From contig JAHXHT010000095.1 of the NCBI GenBank assembly GCA_025656435.1, positions 1 to 8,316 on the forward strand: a stretch of DNA of 8,316 bases, in the 5' to 3' direction. The position numbers and the translations under genes were made by a program. This document shows positions 5,739-8,316 of this stretch, piece by piece (the first letter of the stretch is position 1; every line of letters begins with the position of its first letter). This stretch comes from Candidatus Thiodiazotropha sp. (ex Gloverina cf. vestifex). Lineage in GTDB: Bacteria; Pseudomonadota; Gammaproteobacteria; Chromatiales; Chromatiaceae. Under the pieces are notes generated by a model. It saw nothing but the letters and a program-made list of their open reading frames with translations, did no database searches and was not told where the DNA came from.

Positions 5739-6741
5739 CCCCCCCGCAGGCGAGCGGTTGCAGAAGGTGCTGGCCAATGCCGGCATGGGCTCCCGCCGAG
5801 AGATCGAAGGCTGGATCAGTGCCGGCCGGGTCGAGGTGAACGGTAATGTTGCCCAACTGGGTGTGCGGGTGATGCCCAGCGACGACATCAAAGTGGATGG
5901 CCGCAAGATCTCCTTTCGACGTCTCGAACCGCCTGAGCGGGAAGTGATGGTCTACAACAAACCCGAAGGCGAACTGGTTACCCGAAAAGACCCTGAGGGA
6001 CGCCGGACTGTGTTTGAACGCTTGCCGAAACTCAAGCATGGGCGCTGGATACCGGTTGGGCGTCTCGATATCAACTCTTCGGGCCTGTTGTTATTGACTA
6101 CCGATGGCGAGCTCGCCAATCAGCTGATGCACCCCAGTCAACAGGTGGAGCGGGAGTACGCCGTCCGTGTAATGGGGCAGGTGACTGAGGAGCAACTCGA
6201 ACAACTGGTCAACGGTGTCGAATTGGAAGATGGCCCAGCCCGCTTTGAAGAGATTGTTGAGTCCGGTGGTGAAGGCATCAATCGCTGGTACCACGTGGTG
6301 ATCATGGAGGGTCGTCAGCGGGAAGTACGACGCATGTGGGAGGCGGTCGGCGCCAAGGTCAACCGACTCAAACGAGTGCGCTACGGCAGTGTGATGCTCG
6401 AATCGGCACTGAAAGTCGGGCGCTGGCGCTACCTGTCTGATAAAGAGATTGATGAGCTGTTACAGACGCTGGGTCTGAAGGCTGAAAAAAAGAAGCGTTG
6501 GGACAAGGCACCTGGCCAGAGGAAAGAGAGAAGCCCCAGACAGCGGGCCTCATCCGAAGCCAAGCCCAGCAAACCTAAACGAGCTGACGCCTCACGGGGA
6601 AAACAGCAGCAGGCTGAACGCGACCGCCCATCTACGTCCAAGCGACCTCAAAGTAAGGGTCGAGGTCGGGGGAAACAGGATACAGATAAGGCCGCTAACC
6701 CATGGGCCAAGAGTCGGCCTGGAAGCAAGCGTCGCCGGTGA
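5725..6741 (+). CDS. rluB: 23S rRNA pseudouridine(2605) synthase RluB, with basic tail
   Basis: A 338-aa RsuA-family pseudouridine synthase that in E. coli isomerises U2605 in the peptidyl-transferase region of 23S rRNA. The N-terminal S4 RNA-binding domain (about 9-55, ERLQKVLANAGMGSRREIE) precedes the catalytic domain, where VGRLDINSSGLLLLT (111-125) holds catalytic Asp115. Also visible are YNKPEG, MHPSQQVEREY and EGRQREVRRMWEAVG, all typical of RsuA/RluB/RluE/RluF. RluB is preferred because of the scpB neighbour, the S4 domain and the long C-terminal extension. That tail (about residues 252-338) is almost all Lys, Arg, Ser, Pro and Gln, probably disordered and RNA-binding. The start ATG lies inside scpB (14-nt overlap), indicating coupling; the end overlaps the glycosylase gene. 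Confidence 0.93.
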   Translation: MSKTSPPAGERLQKVLANAGMGSRREIEGWISAGRVEVNGNVAQLGVRVMPSDDIKVDGRKISFRRLEPPEREVMVYNKPEGELVTRKDPEGRRTVFERLPKLKHGRWIPVGRLDINSSGLLLLTTDGELANQLMHPSQQVEREYAVRVMGQVTEEQLEQLVNGVELEDGPARFEEIVESGGEGINRWYHVVIMEGRQREVRRMWEAVGAKVNRLKRVRYGSVMLESALKVGRWRYLSDKEIDELLQTLGLKAEKKKRWDKAPGQRKERSPRQRASSEAKPSKPKRADASRGKQQQAERDRPSTSKRPQSKGRGRGKQDTDKAANPWAKSRPGSKRRR

Positions 6742-7388
6742 TTTCTGGCAGAGAGGTGTTGGAGGCGATCTACCGGCAGCTGTTCGATCACTACGGTCCA
6801 CAGCATTGGTGGCCAACTCAGACACCCTTCGAAGTGATGGTCGGGGCCGTGCTGACCCAAAACACAGCCTGGAATCATGTCGAAAGGGCTATTGAAAATC
6901 TCCGTCGAGCAGACCTGTTGGATCCTGCTGCGATTTCTGCAGTCAAACAGCCCGTACTTGTCGAATACCTGAGACCGGCCGGTTATTTCAATGTTAAGGC
7001 GAAACGTCTACAAGCGTTGTCCCAATTTCTACTCAACCGTCCGGGACTTGAAAAGTTGGAGACAGCAGAGCTCCGGCAGCAACTGTTGTCGATCCATGGT
7101 ATTGGGCAGGAAACCGCTGATGACATCCTGCTCTATGCTTTCCAGCGACCGGTGTTCGTCATTGACGCCTATACGCGTCGCCTACTCGGTCGTTTAGGTG
7201 TGATGGATGAAAAGGCATCCTATGAGGTACTCAGCAGTGGATTTGAAAAGGCGCTAAGATCTGATACCCAGCTATTCAATGAGTATCACGCGTTGATTGT
7301 GGTACATGCGAAACATGTCTGCCGCAAAAAGCCGAGCTGTGAGACATGCTGTCTCAGGCAGTGTTGTGATTACAGTGATAACCTCTAA
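6702..7388 (+). CDS. HhH-GPD DNA glycosylase, MagIII/COG2231 (EndoIII-like) type
   Basis: A 228-aa HhH-GPD base-excision glycosylase. The best match I can recognise is the COG2231 group, which includes Helicobacter pylori MagIII (3-methyladenine glycosylase): WWPTQTPFEVMVGAVLTQNTAW, LRPAGYFNVKAKRLQ, and the helix-hairpin-helix LLSIHGIGQETADDILLYAF. Catalytic Asp155 is in VIDAYTRR. The EndoIII lyase lysine is replaced by Glu137 (GQETADD instead of GRKTANV), 18 residues before the Asp as in Nth, so a monofunctional glycosylase without lyase activity is expected. The C-terminus has C207-x5-C213-x2-C216-x5-C222 plus C217 and C221, a variant of the [4Fe-4S] loop. The ATG at 6702 lies 40 nt inside rluB; a GTG at 6738 overlapping the rluB stop (GTGA) is a credible alternative start and fits homologue N-termini better. 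Substrate is unproven. Confidence 0.85.
   Translation: MGQESAWKQASPVISGREVLEAIYRQLFDHYGPQHWWPTQTPFEVMVGAVLTQNTAWNHVERAIENLRRADLLDPAAISAVKQPVLVEYLRPAGYFNVKAKRLQALSQFLLNRPGLEKLETAELRQQLLSIHGIGQETADDILLYAFQRPVFVIDAYTRRLLGRLGVMDEKASYEVLSSGFEKALRSDTQLFNEYHALIVVHAKHVCRKKPSCETCCLRQCCDYSDNL
7340..7356. repeat. Perfect 7-bp inverted repeat near the convergent gene ends
   Basis: TGAGACA (7340-7346), loop TGC, TGTCTCA (7350-7356), inside the Cys-cluster codons of the glycosylase and about 30 nt before the overlapping stops of the two convergent genes. CTG before and CAG after could lengthen the stem across a 2-nt bulge. There is no T-run after it on the plus strand, so it is at best a non-canonical or factor-assisted terminator. 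Because there is no intergenic space here, termination signals must lie inside coding sequence. Confidence 0.4.
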
Positions 7389-8194
7389 GCTGCCGATACC
7401 ACACGATTTCGCCCGCTGTCCTTGGCCTCGTAGAGAGCCGCATCAGCACGCTCAAAGAGGTTGCTCGAATCTTCCTGCGGATTCAAAATGGCGACACCCA
7501 GACTCAGTGTGACTTGATCATCTTTGAGTGAAGGAATCTGCATCGATGCCACGTTCTGCCGAATACGTTCGGCAAGCAGTGTGGCGCCACTCATGTCGGT
7601 GCCGTTTAAAATGATGGCGAACTCCTCTCCACCATAACGGTAGAGGGCATCGCTGGATCGAATAGTCTCTTCAATATTCTGTGCCACCTGCTTCAACACA
7701 TCATCACCGATGATATGGCCGTAATTGTCGTTAACACGCTTGAAGAGGCCGATATCCAGCACGATTAGTGAAAGATCGCTCTCCTTACGGCGGTTATACT
7801 CGATTTCGCGGCTGAAGTTGCTGTCAAAAGCGGTGCGGTTCTTGACCCCTGTCAGTGAATCGATGAAGGCTGACTTGATGGCATCCCGATAGAGCAGGGC
7901 ATTGCGTAATGGGTAGAGGAGCGCGGCCAGCAGGTTTTCGATCTGTTGGATCTCCGGTTCACGAAATTTTCTGCCACGAGTCAGGGAGATTGCACCCAGA
8001 TCGGTATCGAGCACGCTGAGGTCGTAGTTTAATTTGTTTCTACCGGCGCGTTTGCCGAATTTCAATGCCAGGTCTTGATCGGCAGTCTGGTAGCGAAGCG
8101 TATCGTAATCGAACTGCGACTGCATAACCTGGGCAAAAAGCTCAATGAGACTTTCCAGGTCGAGTGTCGTCTGCAGCTTTCCGCTGAGTTCCAT
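7385..8194 (-). CDS. GGDEF diguanylate cyclase with N-terminal GAF-like sensor
   Basis: A 269-aa protein that should make cyclic di-GMP from two GTP. Residues about 1-100 (LQTTLDLESLIELFAQVM, ending in a long helix) resemble a GAF domain; no membrane segment is seen, so it is probably cytosolic. The GGDEF domain begins at DSLTG (112-116). The active motif is GGEEF (188-192). RSSD (179-182), nine residues before it, matches the RxxD inhibitory site. D147 (metal), N155 and D164 (guanine contacts by comparison with PleD) are present, but the usual DxD second Asp is Gly149 (LDIGLFKRVND). Its TAG stop overlaps the TAA of the convergent glycosylase gene by sharing bases 7386-7387. I use the ATG at 8194: upstream in frame there is no ATG, GTG or TTG before a TGA at 8284-8282, yet the open stretch reads like protein. 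No Shine-Dalgarno is visible. Confidence 0.9.
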   Translation of the reverse strand: MELSGKLQTTLDLESLIELFAQVMQSQFDYDTLRYQTADQDLALKFGKRAGRNKLNYDLSVLDTDLGAISLTRGRKFREPEIQQIENLLAALLYPLRNALLYRDAIKSAFIDSLTGVKNRTAFDSNFSREIEYNRRKESDLSLIVLDIGLFKRVNDNYGHIIGDDVLKQVAQNIEETIRSSDALYRYGGEEFAIILNGTDMSGATLLAERIRQNVASMQIPSLKDDQVTLSLGVAILNPQEDSSNLFERADAALYEAKDSGRNRVVSAA

Positions 8195-8242
8195 GATGAG
8201 ACCAAGGGTCCCATTATCGGTAACAACGCTAGGGAAGCTCTG

Positions 8243-8253
8243 AACGAATCGTT
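8243..8253. repeat. Short palindrome AACGA-A-TCGTT upstream of the GGDEF gene
   Basis: Five-base arms with a one-base centre, about 50 nt upstream of the ATG of the diguanylate cyclase gene. Another AACGTT palindrome lies at 8262-8267. They could be operator sites or chance; no promoter with both boxes stands out. A GATAAT (minus strand, 8218-8213) is a possible -10 with no convincing -35. Confidence 0.2.
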
Positions 8254-8316
8254 TGTCAGCGAACGTTTCCTCTCGCTTGCTTCAAAACTGCCATGAGCGA
8301 AGAAAAACAGTGCATT

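Noticed and set aside
8075..8296. 73-codon plus-strand frame at the end of the window
   Set aside because: Mostly opposite the GAF-like part of the cyclase gene; no ribosome-binding site or recognisable motif.
1..8316. CRISPR array, insertion sequence, prophage, toxin-antitoxin or defence system, tRNA/rRNA
   Set aside because: No regularly spaced repeats, transposase, integrase, terminal repeats, tRNA cloverleaf or defence-type domains found; coding density and gene style are uniform.

Overview
The window is an ordinary stretch of a free-standing bacterial chromosome, most likely from a gammaproteobacterium. The protein sequences (RNase AM/YciV, a YciO much like the Escherichia coli one, RluB, long-form TrpRS) and the gene order fit that class. 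A sulfur-oxidising or Chromatiales-like lineage is my guess from overall feel, not something the sequence proves. I see no mobile element, prophage, CRISPR array, tRNA or rRNA.

Layout. A short gene of unknown function (about 42-464 or 42-536) is on the minus strand. A regulatory gap with several small dyads follows. Then eight plus-strand genes run from 680 to 7388: rnm/yciV-type PHP nuclease, yciO, a site-2 protease (M50), trpS, scpA, scpB, rluB and a MagIII/COG2231-type DNA glycosylase. Gaps between them are 12, 7, 2, 9 and 1 nt, and the last two junctions overlap by 14 and 40 nt, so they look like one transcription unit. A minus-strand GAF-like/GGDEF diguanylate cyclase (7385-8194) meets the operon tail to tail; the two stop codons overlap. 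The last 122 nt are upstream sequence of that gene.

How the genes fit together. The operon joins rRNA processing and modification (RNase AM-like, RluB), tRNA charging (TrpRS), a translation-factor-like fold (YciO), chromosome segregation (ScpA and ScpB, the kleisin and partner of SMC), a membrane protease and a base-excision glycosylase. The yciV-yciO-rluB neighbourhood is also known from E. coli, so this is largely a conserved housekeeping cluster.

I did not find an obviously new system. The points most worth checking are: a cysteine pattern in TrpRS (C-x21-C-x6-C-x2-C) nearly matching the [4Fe-4S] motif described for Thermotoga maritima TrpRS; a glycosylase with Lys replaced by Glu at the EndoIII catalytic site plus an irregular Cys cluster; a perfect 7-bp inverted repeat just before the overlapping convergent stops; and paired near-leaderless promoter/start arrangements around the divergent region.
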